From: JAJFUV01 sp964384215
Lineage (GTDB): Bacteria; Acidobacteriota; Terriglobia; Bryobacterales; Bryobacteraceae
Direction of reading: 5' to 3'
NCBI GenBank assembly: GCA_964384215.1
Contig: CAYLLB010000001.1
Coordinates: forward strand, 144,325 to 208,324
DNA: 64,000 bases
The position numbers were made by a program, and so were the translations under genes. Shown here one piece after another: positions 49,582-58,245 of this stretch; the first letter of the stretch is position 1, and every line of letters begins with the position of its first letter. The notes beneath the pieces are model-generated. The model saw only the letters and a list, made by a program, of their open reading frames with translations, was not told the DNA's origin and ran no database searches.

Positions 49582-51021
49582 ATGAGCCGCCTGGACGCTG
49601 TCCTTATTGCCGCTGTACTGGCGGTATTCCTGTTGTTTGCCCAGGCGCGGGTCCCCGCAGGCCCGTTCTCATACGATGAGTCGGACTACATGTACGCGGC
49701 CTCGTTCGGATTCTGGGCGAACTACGTCGATTCACCATCGCGCTCAGTGGTCGAGATCGCCCGTATCGGCCTGCACTACGGCACGTCGGAAGCTCATCGC
49801 GTCGCCTTGTCGTCCGGCGCGCGCGCCATCGACGACGTGAACTTCTACCGGCACTGGCACGGACCGTTATACACCTGTTGGCTGACTCTTCTGTCGCCGT
49901 ACAAGCACAACGAACAAGCCATGCGCGCCTTCAACCTGGTCTTCCCCTGCGCGACTTTCCTACTGATCTACTTGGGCGCATTGTGGCTGTTTGGTTTGAG
50001 GGCCGGACGGTTGGCCGGTGTCCTGTCAGGAAGCCTGTACTTGTGGAGCTATCCCACCATCATGAGCGGGGAACTGGCGCCGCATCAACTCTTCGTGCTC
50101 TGTTCGGTGGCGAGCCTGCTCGCGGCGGCAAAGACGCTGCAAACAGGCGAGCACCGTTACTGGTACGCAGCCTTGGCGGCGGCAGGAGTGACGTTCTCCA
50201 TACTGGGCGTGGCGTTCGTGTTGTTGCCGGTGCTGGGCGTGGTGGCCTGGCTCGAGCGCCGCAGTCTGGCGTTGGACCGTGGGCTTATCTATCGCTCCGC
50301 GGGTGTCTTCCTCGCGGCGCTCCTGGTCGCGTGGCCGGCAGCGATCCTGAAGCTCTCCCTCTTGAAAAGCTACATGTTCATGGTCTACCTGGCATTGTTC
50401 CGCCGGTCGCCTTGGGGAGAGGTTACGTTCCTCGAAACATGGCGCGCGCGCCTGTTCAATTCTCCGGTGGATTGGGTCCTGCTGGCGGCGGGCGTATGGG
50501 TGTGCTGGCGCATGCGGAAGTTGGCTGAGCGTCGCGCCGCGCTGCCGTTTTTAGCTTTTGGGATCCTAATGTTGGCGTCGCTGCTGCGCATGAAGACCGA
50601 GGGCGTGCGGTATCTGACGCCCTTTCTTCCGGCGCTGCAGGTTTTCGCCGGTTTCGTGCTGGGCGGCGCGCTGGCCCAGTGGAGGCCGCGCGCGCGTAAT
50701 GCGGCCGTGGTGGCGCTTTGCGCCTTGATCGCAGGGAACAGCACGCGTCAGGTGGCGGCGCACCCGCTCTCCGTTGATCCGCGGCCAGAGGCGATACTGG
50801 CTGCGATCCGCGACGAAGGTATGACGGACAAGGCCCTACTGGTCCCGCAGGACGATGTGCCGATGATCCACTACTACTTTCCACGCACACGCCTCAAAGG
50901 GTACTTGCAGGAGAGCGCGATCACACAGGAGCTGGCCGCGGACGGTTACGGTGCGGTGCTCTATCCCGGTTATCCCGTCAGGCTCCTCAAGCTAGGCCCA
51001 GCAGTCGCCGCGCCGAAGTGA
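49582..51021 (+). CDS. Polytopic GT-C-type glycosyltransferase-like membrane protein
   Basis: Membrane protein of 479 residues with about ten hydrophobic segments. After the first helix comes AGPFSYDESDYMYA, whose acidic pair resembles the catalytic DE of ArnT/PMT (GT39/GT83) transferases using polyprenyl-phosphate sugars. The C-terminal soluble tail is short. The start at 49582 follows the SDR stop by 7 nt; an upstream in-frame ATG lies inside the SDR gene. It ends the ACP-ligase-SDR cassette and overlaps the convergent deacetylase gene by 35 nt. Confidence 0.8.
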   Translation: MSRLDAVLIAAVLAVFLLFAQARVPAGPFSYDESDYMYAASFGFWANYVDSPSRSVVEIARIGLHYGTSEAHRVALSSGARAIDDVNFYRHWHGPLYTCWLTLLSPYKHNEQAMRAFNLVFPCATFLLIYLGALWLFGLRAGRLAGVLSGSLYLWSYPTIMSGELAPHQLFVLCSVASLLAAAKTLQTGEHRYWYAALAAAGVTFSILGVAFVLLPVLGVVAWLERRSLALDRGLIYRSAGVFLAALLVAWPAAILKLSLLKSYMFMVYLALFRRSPWGEVTFLETWRARLFNSPVDWVLLAAGVWVCWRMRKLAERRAALPFLAFGILMLASLLRMKTEGVRYLTPFLPALQVFAGFVLGGALAQWRPRARNAAVVALCALIAGNSTRQVAAHPLSVDPRPEAILAAIRDEGMTDKALLVPQDDVPMIHYYFPRTRLKGYLQESAITQELAADGYGAVLYPGYPVRLLKLGPAVAAPK

Positions 51022-51823
51022 AGCGAAAATCGCCGAGCAGGCGTTCCAGGCGCGCGTAGGTCCGTTCGAGGTTGTTGTAATGCCGGAAGCGCTTGAGGCG
51101 CGGCAAAGCGTTGACGCGAGGCTGGTCCGGGTCGATCTCCCAAGGGTGCACGTAAAACACGACAGGGCGGCCTTGCGCGTTCGTGCGCCGCATAAGCGCG
51201 CGCATTACGGTGTAGGGGAACAGGCGGAAGTAACCTCCGCCGCTGCATGGAATGCGCCTGCCGGCAACCTCCGCGCAGCTCATGGGCAGCTCCCAGATGC
51301 CGTTTGGGAGTTGATGCGGTCCGAGCGGGGCGTCCCCAATGCCGTAATCGGGGTGGAAGCCGATGGGGAAGACGCTTGAGTCGTAGCACAGGCCGCGGGC
51401 CTTGAGAACATCCGTCGCCCACATGGTCTTGCGGGTGACCGAAAACGTGGGAGCGCGGAAACCCAGCACGGTTGAGGCGCCGGCGCGCGCAAGGGTTTCC
51501 AGCGACAGCGTGAGGTCGGCTTCGAACTCTTCCGGCGTCATGCGTGTCAGCATGTTGTGGGAGTAACCGTGGCTGGCCACTTCGTGTCCGCGCCGCGCGA
51601 TTTCCCGGACCACGTCCGGATGCCGTTCGGCGATCCATCCCAGCACGAAAAACGTGGCCTCCATACGGTGATTGGAAAACAGCTCCAGCAAGCGCGCGAC
51701 GTTCCGCTCGACGCGGGTTTCCAGCCGCTCCCAGTCCTGGCGCGGAATGACGCAGCGCATGTTTTCGACCGTGAACCAATCTTCCACGTCGACGCTCATC
51801 ACGTTCATGACGGTTGAGTTCAT
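50987..51823 (-). CDS. Polysaccharide deacetylase (XrtA/PEP-CTERM-associated type)
   Basis: Carbohydrate esterase 4 family enzyme of 278 residues. The catalytic and metal-site regions are MSVDVEDWFTVENM, EATFFVLGWIAERHPDVVRE, ARRGHEVASHGYSHNML and LGFRAPTFSVT. The short form opening directly with VDVEDWF and ending after VVFYVHPWEIDPDQPR is like deacetylases of exosortase-associated EPS clusters. The start at 51823 is fixed by an ATGA overlap with the upstream acetyltransferase-like gene, although the frame stays open much further. Confidence 0.92.
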   Translation of the reverse strand: MNSTVMNVMSVDVEDWFTVENMRCVIPRQDWERLETRVERNVARLLELFSNHRMEATFFVLGWIAERHPDVVREIARRGHEVASHGYSHNMLTRMTPEEFEADLTLSLETLARAGASTVLGFRAPTFSVTRKTMWATDVLKARGLCYDSSVFPIGFHPDYGIGDAPLGPHQLPNGIWELPMSCAEVAGRRIPCSGGGYFRLFPYTVMRALMRRTNAQGRPVVFYVHPWEIDPDQPRVNALPRLKRFRHYNNLERTYARLERLLGDFRFTSARRLLGLA

Positions 51824-52740
51824 ACGATTTTGTCGGTGTCGAGGAACGAAAACTCCCGTTGAGACAAGCCGGCAAGCCACTTCTCCAAAGCGCCGGTCTT
51901 GTCCCAGTACCAGGCGGGCATGGCCAGGGGCACATAACCCAGCCGCCAGGCGCGCCGCCGGGCCTCGGGCGACGCCAGCAGTACCTCGCAGAACTTGGCG
52001 CGGCGCCTGCGCAGCGCGCGCCAGAGCGCGATGTGCTCGCGCAACGCGGTCAGGCGAAGGCGAGGGTCGCCGGCGATGCGGCTTGCGCCGCCGGCATCCG
52101 CCGCCTCCAGCTTGCCGGCGCGGAGCCATTCGAGGTAACCAGCTACGATTTCCTTCTTGCAGCCGGGTTCGCCGCCAGGCTTCCAGACGGAACAACGAAG
52201 CCCCACGCTGAGCAAGGCTTCCAACGGAGGCGCCACGGTGTCATAAATCGCCGCCAGGGCGCGCAGCGCGCGGCGCCGCCCAGTGCTCCGGATGCGGTCG
52301 CCGTAATCGTTCATCATGCGTCCAAGGCAAACCGGATGCACGCCGCGCCAGACCTTGTCGTAGCGCTTCCAGCGCAGCACTTGGTACATGCGCTCGGCCA
52401 CATCGGTGACGCCCATGCTCAGGATGGCCGGATACAGGCCCATGATGCGCCACATCAGCATGCCGCCGATGTTGCCCGCTTCAATCCGCGTGGCAAGCTG
52501 AAACAGGTACACCCAGTCGAGGCGCTCGCCATCCAGTTCACCGCCCGACGGCAGTACGAAGCAGACTCCCTCCATCCGGCCATTCTCTTCGGCCACTACC
52601 AGTTCGACGCCCAGTTTGGCGAGACCCGCCAGACGGGCCGGCGTGTCCAGTTCGGTCATATACTTCCAGCGCTGGTGGCAGATTTCGGCGGCGGCTGTGA
52701 ACTCTTCCAGGGTGGGATGCGCAATGCGGCGGATGTCCAT
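51820..52740 (-). CDS. GNAT-like acyltransferase-type protein in EPS operon
   Basis: Protein of 306 residues from the ATG at 52740. The first half has a GNAT-like pattern (EICHQRWKYMTELDTPARLA, GVELVVAEENGRMEGVCFVL, IEAGNIGGMLMWRIMGLYPA). The second half is Arg-rich and helical and of unknown role. No membrane helix is seen. It lies 4 nt after the GT2 gene and overlaps the deacetylase, so all three are one operon. FemAB- or GNAT-type proteins are common in exosortase-linked polysaccharide loci; the specific reaction is unknown. Confidence 0.7.
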   Translation of the reverse strand: MDIRRIAHPTLEEFTAAAEICHQRWKYMTELDTPARLAGLAKLGVELVVAEENGRMEGVCFVLPSGGELDGERLDWVYLFQLATRIEAGNIGGMLMWRIMGLYPAILSMGVTDVAERMYQVLRWKRYDKVWRGVHPVCLGRMMNDYGDRIRSTGRRRALRALAAIYDTVAPPLEALLSVGLRCSVWKPGGEPGCKKEIVAGYLEWLRAGKLEAADAGGASRIAGDPRLRLTALREHIALWRALRRRRAKFCEVLLASPEARRRAWRLGYVPLAMPAWYWDKTGALEKWLAGLSQREFSFLDTDKIV

Positions 52741-52744
52741 GCGT

Positions 52745-53908
52745 CTAGCCGCGGCCTCCGCTTTGGGCGCTCCCGAGTTGCGTCGTCTTCCAGAGTTTGC
52801 GCGGCGGCACAAAGAAGACGACGATCGCGAACAATGCCGCGGCGATCATTACCACGAAAGCACGCGCTGGTGAGGTGAGCCGTTTCAACGGCCAACTATC
52901 CGGAACGAGGAGATCCACGGCAGCCAGCAGATAGAAGCCCGCTTGCAACGCCACCATCGCCCATGCCCAATAGCCCGGCAGCCGGAAACTGAAAACCAGC
53001 AGCAGCAGGAACAGATAGGGCAGGGCCAGCCGCGCCACTTTGTGGGACAGGAAATGGAACAGCATGCGGTTGCGGAAGCTCCACAGGGCGGGATACTGCC
53101 ACATGATCTGGAAATTGCCGGCCAGTGTGCGCACCTTGCGGCCGAACTCGGCCTTGAGCGGCGGGACGTAATCGAGGGCCCGCGCATCTTCGTCGACGAT
53201 CAAACGATAGCCGCGGAAGAACGCGGCCAGGGGCAGGTACATATCGTCGAGCAGCGTGTCTTCGGGCATGACCACGGCCAACTCGCGGCGGATGGAGTAA
53301 AACGGGCCGGTGGCGCTCAGCATGGAATCCAGCTTGCCTTGCTGTTTGCGGATCCAGCGCTCATAGCGCCAGTAGATGGGGAAGGTGCGCTGCTCCAGAT
53401 TGTCACTACGGCGCATGAGCAGGTCGCCGCTCACCACGCCGACACTCGGGTCGTCAAAGCACGCCACCAGTTGCGCCACGCTGTCCTGCTCGAGTACCTG
53501 GCGGACATCGGTGAGGACCAGGATCTCGCCGTGGCTGCGAGCGATGCCGGCGTTCAATGCAGCGGGCTTGCCACCCTTCGGCAGCGCAAGCAATTCCACG
53601 CCGCGAGCCTCGTATTGGCGCGCGATTTCTTCGGTGCGGTCGGTCGAGCCGTCCGATAAAACGAGGATTTGGAGCAGATCCTTCGGGTAGCGCAACGCGA
53701 GCACGGAATCCAGCTTGGCGGCCAGGAACTGCTCACCGTTGTGCACCGCGATGAGGATGGAGACGGTCTTCTGCTGGTCGCCCTTCCGGATGGGCTTCCC
53801 AAACCGGCGCGCCAGGAAACCGAGCAGCAAGGGGTAGCCGGCGAAGATATACGCGAGCAACACGACGACGATCAGGAATCCGGCGGTGGCGAATGTGGAC
53901 GTCATCAT
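52745..53908 (-). CDS. Membrane glycosyltransferase family 2
   Basis: Processive-type GT2 of 387 residues. One N-terminal membrane helix (about 7-27) precedes the GT-A domain, with VSILIAVHNGEQFLAAKLDS, LVLSDGSTDRTEEIARQY, a DXR-like site (LVLTDVRQ) and the acidic EDTLLDDMYLP. Three to four C-terminal membrane helices (about 285-370) follow. It resembles poly-N-acetylglucosamine and exosortase-associated transferases. It is the first gene of an operon with a GNAT-like and a deacetylase gene, consistent with synthesis and trimming of an amino-sugar polymer. Confidence 0.92.
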   Translation of the reverse strand: MMTSTFATAGFLIVVVLLAYIFAGYPLLLGFLARRFGKPIRKGDQQKTVSILIAVHNGEQFLAAKLDSVLALRYPKDLLQILVLSDGSTDRTEEIARQYEARGVELLALPKGGKPAALNAGIARSHGEILVLTDVRQVLEQDSVAQLVACFDDPSVGVVSGDLLMRRSDNLEQRTFPIYWRYERWIRKQQGKLDSMLSATGPFYSIRRELAVVMPEDTLLDDMYLPLAAFFRGYRLIVDEDARALDYVPPLKAEFGRKVRTLAGNFQIMWQYPALWSFRNRMLFHFLSHKVARLALPYLFLLLLVFSFRLPGYWAWAMVALQAGFYLLAAVDLLVPDSWPLKRLTSPARAFVVMIAAALFAIVVFFVPPRKLWKTTQLGSAQSGGRG

Positions 53909-54005
53909 GTAGGCGTCTTCAGGCTCATGGTATCAAGGTTGGAGCTGGCTGCTGCGCAAGGTCACGGCGGGCGAGTAAGCTGAGAGAACAAGCGGATTCA
54001 CACGG

Positions 54006-55223
54006 ATGCGCATACTCTACTTCTCATCCCGCGACTGCTGGCCGCCCAACACCGGGGCCCGCATCCGGGATTACTATCTGGCTCGGGAGATGGGACGGCA
54101 GGCATCCGTGACTTATTTCGGACTGCCAAACAGTGATGACGGCCGCGACCCGACTCCACCTCCACCCGAAATCTCCGGAATTCGGGAAATGGTGCTTGTG
54201 CCCAAGCAAGCCCGATACACGCCATGGAAGCTTTTGCGCGGACTGTGGGGTCCGGAACCGGTGACGGTGCTCAATTGCGAAACACTGCAAGGCAGGCAGG
54301 AATTGGCGCGGGTGCTCGAGAATGGGCGTTTCGATACCGTCCAGATGGAAGGAGTGCACCTGATTGGTTACCTGCCTATTCTGCGCGCGGCGTCCAACCG
54401 CCCGCGGGTGATTTGCGACTGGCACAACATCGAATCGGAAATCATGCGGCGCTACAGCGAGACGGTTCCGAGCCCGGCACGGCGCTGGTACGCGCGCCGC
54501 ACGGCGCTGCTGCTGGAGCGCGCCGAGGATCGCCTTCTGCAAACCTGTGATGCACACGTGGTGGTGAGCGAGCGGGAGCGGCAAAAGTTGCTCGCGCGCG
54601 TGCCTGAGGCGCGTATCCAGGTGGTGGGCAACGGGGTGGATACGGCCTACTTCAGCACGGTGGCCGGAGAAGCCGCGGCCGAACCCACCGATGTCGTCTT
54701 CGTCGGTTCGATGAACTATCACGCTAACATCGACGCAGCCGTGTGGATGGCCCAGGATGTGTGGCCGGAGGTGCGGAGGCGAAATCCGGCCCTGCGTTTG
54801 TGTCTGGTGGGCTGCGATCCGGCGCCGGAAGTGCGGGCGCTTGGTGCACTGGAAGGTGTGGTAGTCACCGGAACGGTCGAGGATCTGCGCCCTTATTACG
54901 GCCGCGCGGTGGCGGCCGTGGCACCGCTGCGTTCCGGTAGCGGCACGCGCTTGAAGATCCTTGAAGCCATGGCCGCCGGCGTGGCCGTCGTATCGACCGC
55001 GTTGGGCGCCGAAGGGCTCGAAGTGGAAGCCGGGAGGGATTTTGTCCTGGCCGATTCGGCGGCCGGGATGAGCCAGGCCGTGCTCGATTTAGCGCGCGAC
55101 GCCGAGGCTCGCCGGCGCTTGATCGCGGCCGGGCGCAAGGTGGTCGAATCACTCTACGATTGGTCCGCGCTGGCCCGCACCCTCTACGGCATTCATTGCC
55201 GGGTGGCCAGCCGCACTGTTTAG
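54006..55223 (+). CDS. GT-B glycosyltransferase (GT4-like; PEP-CTERM-associated type possible)
   Basis: Cytoplasmic glycosyltransferase of 405 residues. The N-terminal domain opens RILYFSSRDCWPPNTGARIR with WHNIESEIMRRYSET mid-way. The C-terminal domain has DVVFVGSMNYHANIDAAVWM, RLCLVGCDPAPEVRAL and the donor-binding VAPLRSGSGTRLKILEAMAA. The pattern is close to sugar transferases of exosortase clusters. It is divergent from the GT2 operon. Its stop overlaps an antisense FkbM-like remnant by four bases. Confidence 0.9.
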   Translation: MRILYFSSRDCWPPNTGARIRDYYLAREMGRQASVTYFGLPNSDDGRDPTPPPPEISGIREMVLVPKQARYTPWKLLRGLWGPEPVTVLNCETLQGRQELARVLENGRFDTVQMEGVHLIGYLPILRAASNRPRVICDWHNIESEIMRRYSETVPSPARRWYARRTALLLERAEDRLLQTCDAHVVVSERERQKLLARVPEARIQVVGNGVDTAYFSTVAGEAAAEPTDVVFVGSMNYHANIDAAVWMAQDVWPEVRRRNPALRLCLVGCDPAPEVRALGALEGVVVTGTVEDLRPYYGRAVAAVAPLRSGSGTRLKILEAMAAGVAVVSTALGAEGLEVEAGRDFVLADSAAGMSQAVLDLARDAEARRRLIAAGRKVVESLYDWSALARTLYGIHCRVASRTV

Positions 55224-55360
55224 TGGAAGAAGATCACCTCCGGGCCGATGCCGAGGAAGCTGCACCAGTCATGGCAATAGTGCTTATATCCGGGCTGCAG
55301 CCGTGACACAATAGCGGGCAACTTCTCGCCGTCCTCGCGATTGTGATAGCTCGCCGAATG
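55220..55360 (-). pseudogene. C-terminal remnant resembling an FkbM-family methyltransferase
   Basis: On the minus strand, ASYHNREDGEKLPAIVSRL then QPGYKHYCHDWCSFLGIG and PEVIFFH ending in TAA closely follow the usual end of FkbM methyltransferases (a YH-x2-ED-x3-LP core, then PgYK-x-Y, then a terminal beta strand). Only about 46 codons remain; upstream the frame runs into the oppositely oriented membrane-protein gene and loses any resemblance. It sits where a convergent gene would end. FkbM enzymes often methylate EPS sugars, so this is probably a decayed cluster member. Confidence 0.55.
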
Positions 55361-55387
55361 CTGCTGCCTGTAAGATGAAAACTCACG

Positions 55388-56638
55388 ATGCGATATCTCA
55401 CTGTTATGCCGCTGAAGCGTTTCTGCGTCTGGGTTTTCCTTCTGGCGTTCGTGGTGAGATTCGGCATCGTGCTGGCAACCGGCCAACTCGGGGATTTGAA
55501 TCGTTCCGAGATGGAACGCGTGGCGTTGTCCTTCGCTGCTGGGCGCGGGCTGGCCGATCCATACTATGACGCGACGGGTCCGACGGCTCATGTTGGGCCG
55601 GTGTATCCGATCCTGTTGGGGCTGGTCTTCGCCGCAGCCGGTTCCGGGCTTGTGGGCGAAGTCGTCAAGCAGCTTCTAGCGTGCGGCGTCTCCGCGCTGC
55701 GGTGTGCGTTGGTCCCGTGGGCGGCCGATCGGTTCGGTTTCGACGAGGCGGTATCCCGCGTCGCCGGCATTCTCTCCGTGTTTTGGATTACAGCCCTGGA
55801 TACGGAGACCAAGGGCGATTGGGAAGCGGGCATTGCGGCGGTGATGTTGCTGTTGGGGACCGTGGCATGGAGCCGGCGTCCGCTAGCTGGGCTGAACGAT
55901 TTACAAGCCGGCAAACGCGGGCTGTTCTGGGGCGTGCTCTATCTGCTGAACCCCGTCTACATCGTTTGCGCTGTTGGATTGGCAGTCTGGGAAGCGTTAC
56001 GCGGCCGAAGCACACTCGTGCTGCGGCGTTTCGTTGCGTTGGTGCTCGGCGTCGGGCTTCTGGCGCTGCCTTGGGTGATCCGGAACTGGTTTGTGCTGGG
56101 CGCTTTCGTGCCGTCCCGTAGCAACTTCGGCTTGGAGTTGTATCTTTCTTTCCACGAAGGCGCACGCTACGGAATGCTCAGCAACATTCGCGATGCCTCC
56201 GACCCGGAACGAAACTTGCACCCACTGCATTCTCCCCGGCAAAGCGCCAGGGTCTGTGAGCTGGGCGAAGTGCGCTATTCGGCCGAACTGGGTGAGCAAG
56301 CTTTGACGTGGATGAAGGCGCATCCCATGCGCGTTCTTGAACTCGTGGCCGAGCGCGGCTTCCACTTCTGGTTCCCGCCTGGCCGGCGCTGGTGGCATGG
56401 GATCGTCCTTGCTTGCATGACGCTGGCCGCGTTTCTGGGCATTGCCAAATGCGCGAAGCAATCGCCTGGCGTGCAATTCATGCTGGTGCTGCTGGTGTGT
56501 TTCCCGCTCATTTATTACGCGATGCAGTGGTCGAGCCGTTACCGCCACCCCATCGAATGGATTCTGGTCATCTTCACCGCCGTGGCGCTGAACGAAACGT
56601 GGAAGAGGTTTCAGCGCTGGTCCAGCACGTCCCGGTAA
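55388..56638 (+). CDS. Polytopic membrane protein, ArnT/GT-C-like
   Basis: Membrane protein of 416 residues with eight to ten hydrophobic segments. The N-terminal periplasmic loop after helix 1 (GDLNRSEMERVALSFAAGRG, then THAHVGPVYP-like ATGPTAHVGPVYPILLG) and the WVIRNWFVLGAFVPSRSNFG region are found in dolichyl-phosphate-mannose-type transferases. The C-terminus has YYAMQWSSRYRHPIEWIL, a common GT-C ending. The acceptor is unknown. An ATG 18 nt downstream is an alternative start. Its last 28 nt overlap the convergent GT4 gene. Confidence 0.8.
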   Translation: MRYLTVMPLKRFCVWVFLLAFVVRFGIVLATGQLGDLNRSEMERVALSFAAGRGLADPYYDATGPTAHVGPVYPILLGLVFAAAGSGLVGEVVKQLLACGVSALRCALVPWAADRFGFDEAVSRVAGILSVFWITALDTETKGDWEAGIAAVMLLLGTVAWSRRPLAGLNDLQAGKRGLFWGVLYLLNPVYIVCAVGLAVWEALRGRSTLVLRRFVALVLGVGLLALPWVIRNWFVLGAFVPSRSNFGLELYLSFHEGARYGMLSNIRDASDPERNLHPLHSPRQSARVCELGEVRYSAELGEQALTWMKAHPMRVLELVAERGFHFWFPPGRRWWHGIVLACMTLAAFLGIAKCAKQSPGVQFMLVLLVCFPLIYYAMQWSSRYRHPIEWILVIFTAVALNETWKRFQRWSSTSR

Positions 56639-57795
56639 ATACGGGTGAGCGCGCGCCGGTAGGACTCCGGCGTGTACCGCTCGGCTACCCTGGCGGCGGC
56701 GTTGGCGGCTAACTGCTTCGCCAGATCCGCGTCCGCTAACAGGCGCAGAATCGCGCGGGCCATTGCTTCGGCATCGCGCGGCGCAACCAGCAGCGCGTTC
56801 ACTTCATGGGTGGCGATTTCCGGCACTCCTCCGACTTCGGTCGATACCACGGGCACGCCGGCCGCCATCGCTTCCAACAGCACGTTGGGAGAACCTTCGC
56901 TGTGCGACGGCAGCGCCACCACGCGGGCCAGCGCATACCAGGGCGCGACGTCGCTTTGATGCCCGGCGAACACCACGCAGCTGGCAAGGCCCGCCTGTTT
57001 GGCGGCGGCTTCCGCGTGCGGCCGCTCCGGGCCGTCGCCGGCAAACACCAGCACGGCAGGCGACGCCGGATCGATCTGGCGCAAGCGCTCGAAAGCCCGA
57101 ATCAGGTCGATGTGCGCCTTTTCGCGCGAGAATCGCCCCACGGCGAGCACCACGGCGGCTTGCGGCGGAATCTTGTAACGCTCTCGCAACGCTTCGACTG
57201 CGCCGGCCGGCGGCGCGGGCTTGCGGACGACGGTGTTATGCAATACGCGCAAGCGTCCAGCGGCTACGCCTTCCCGCTCCAGAATCCGCGCGAAAGGGCC
57301 GCAAACTGTGACCACTCGCCGAGCCGACGGCAGCGACCAGCGGTTGAGCTGGTTGTAGAGCCGCATCTTGAGATCGGTGGTGGTATAGCCGTGATGAAAA
57401 GCGATCCACGGGTAGCGGCGATGGAGCCCGGTGAGTCTCACCAGAAAGTGCGACTTCACGCTGTGTGTCTGCACGAGGTCCGGCTGATGACGTTCAACGA
57501 CACGCTTCAATTCGGCGATGACGTGCCAGTCGAAGCGGAAACGCTCGTCGATTATGTCCACCGGAACGCCTGCCGCGCACGCCGCGGGGACGAATGAGCC
57601 TTCTCCCATTCCCGCTCGACGAAATGCGGCCAGGCAGACTTCGACGCGTGGCAAATCGTCCGTTTGAGGATTCTCTCGGGCCCGGCGGGCAAACTCGATC
57701 AGATTCTTGGCCGGCCCGGTGACGCTGGCAGCCTCAATGAGAGCAACAACCCTTATGACCGGAACGCCGGATGTCGTCGAAGATGTCACAGGCAA
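56611..57795 (-). CDS. GT-B glycosyltransferase family 4
   Basis: Cytoplasmic glycosyltransferase of 394 residues. The N-terminal domain shows VTGPAKNLIEFARRAR and DLVQTHSVKSHFLVRLTGL. The C-terminal domain has AVVLAVGRFSREKAHIDLIR, the EX7E-type donor site SHSEGSPNVLLEAMAAGVPV then VSTEVGGVPEI. The first in-frame start is TTG with GAGAGG upstream. It is divergent from the thioesterase-like gene; a TATACT box lies near 57820 on the minus strand but without a convincing -35. Confidence 0.93.
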   Translation of the reverse strand: MPVTSSTTSGVPVIRVVALIEAASVTGPAKNLIEFARRARENPQTDDLPRVEVCLAAFRRAGMGEGSFVPAACAAGVPVDIIDERFRFDWHVIAELKRVVERHQPDLVQTHSVKSHFLVRLTGLHRRYPWIAFHHGYTTTDLKMRLYNQLNRWSLPSARRVVTVCGPFARILEREGVAAGRLRVLHNTVVRKPAPPAGAVEALRERYKIPPQAAVVLAVGRFSREKAHIDLIRAFERLRQIDPASPAVLVFAGDGPERPHAEAAAKQAGLASCVVFAGHQSDVAPWYALARVVALPSHSEGSPNVLLEAMAAGVPVVSTEVGGVPEIATHEVNALLVAPRDAEAMARAILRLLADADLAKQLAANAAARVAERYTPESYRRALTRIYRDVLDQR

Positions 57796-57845
57796 GAGGA
57801 ACCGCCTCTCAGTATAACCGGGCGTCTCACGCTAACATAGTTGGC

Positions 57846-58241
57846 ATGGGACAGATTCCGGTTGGCACTAAGGGCGAGTCCAGCCTGCTCGTGACGCGGG
57901 AAGTTGCAGTCGATTTCATGGGCAATGAGGACGCGCGCGTTCTCAGCACGCCACACCTGATCGGCTACCTGGAACTCACCTGCCGGAACGCCGTTAAGAA
58001 TCTGTTGGAAGCGGGTTACGACACGGTCGGCACCCACGTCGATGTGAAGCACCTGGCCGCCACTCCGATCGGATTGCATGTAAAGTTCCTGGCCGAAGTC
58101 ATCGCCGTCGAAGACCGGCGCATACAGTTCCGGGTGGAAGCCTACGACGAGAAGGAGAAGGTGGCCGAAGGCACCCACGAGCGCTTCATCGTCAATGTCG
58201 CCCGCTTCGGCGAGCGGGTGCAGGCCAAGCGCGCCTCCTAG
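57846..58241 (+). CDS. Thioesterase-like protein (FlK/hotdog family)
   Basis: Hotdog-fold protein of 131 residues. The pattern ESSLLVTREVAVDFMGNEDA, STPHLIGYLELTCRNAV and GTHVDVKHLAATPIGLHV matches the FlK (fluoroacetyl-CoA thioesterase) type, including the Thr, Glu and His positions used in that family. Most homologues are probably general acyl-CoA thioesterases. The start at 57846 gives the family N-terminus; the upstream extension lacks similarity. It is convergent with the sugar dehydrogenase gene. Confidence 0.85.
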   Translation: MGQIPVGTKGESSLLVTREVAVDFMGNEDARVLSTPHLIGYLELTCRNAVKNLLEAGYDTVGTHVDVKHLAATPIGLHVKFLAEVIAVEDRRIQFRVEAYDEKEKVAEGTHERFIVNVARFGERVQAKRAS

Positions 58242-58245
58242 AACC

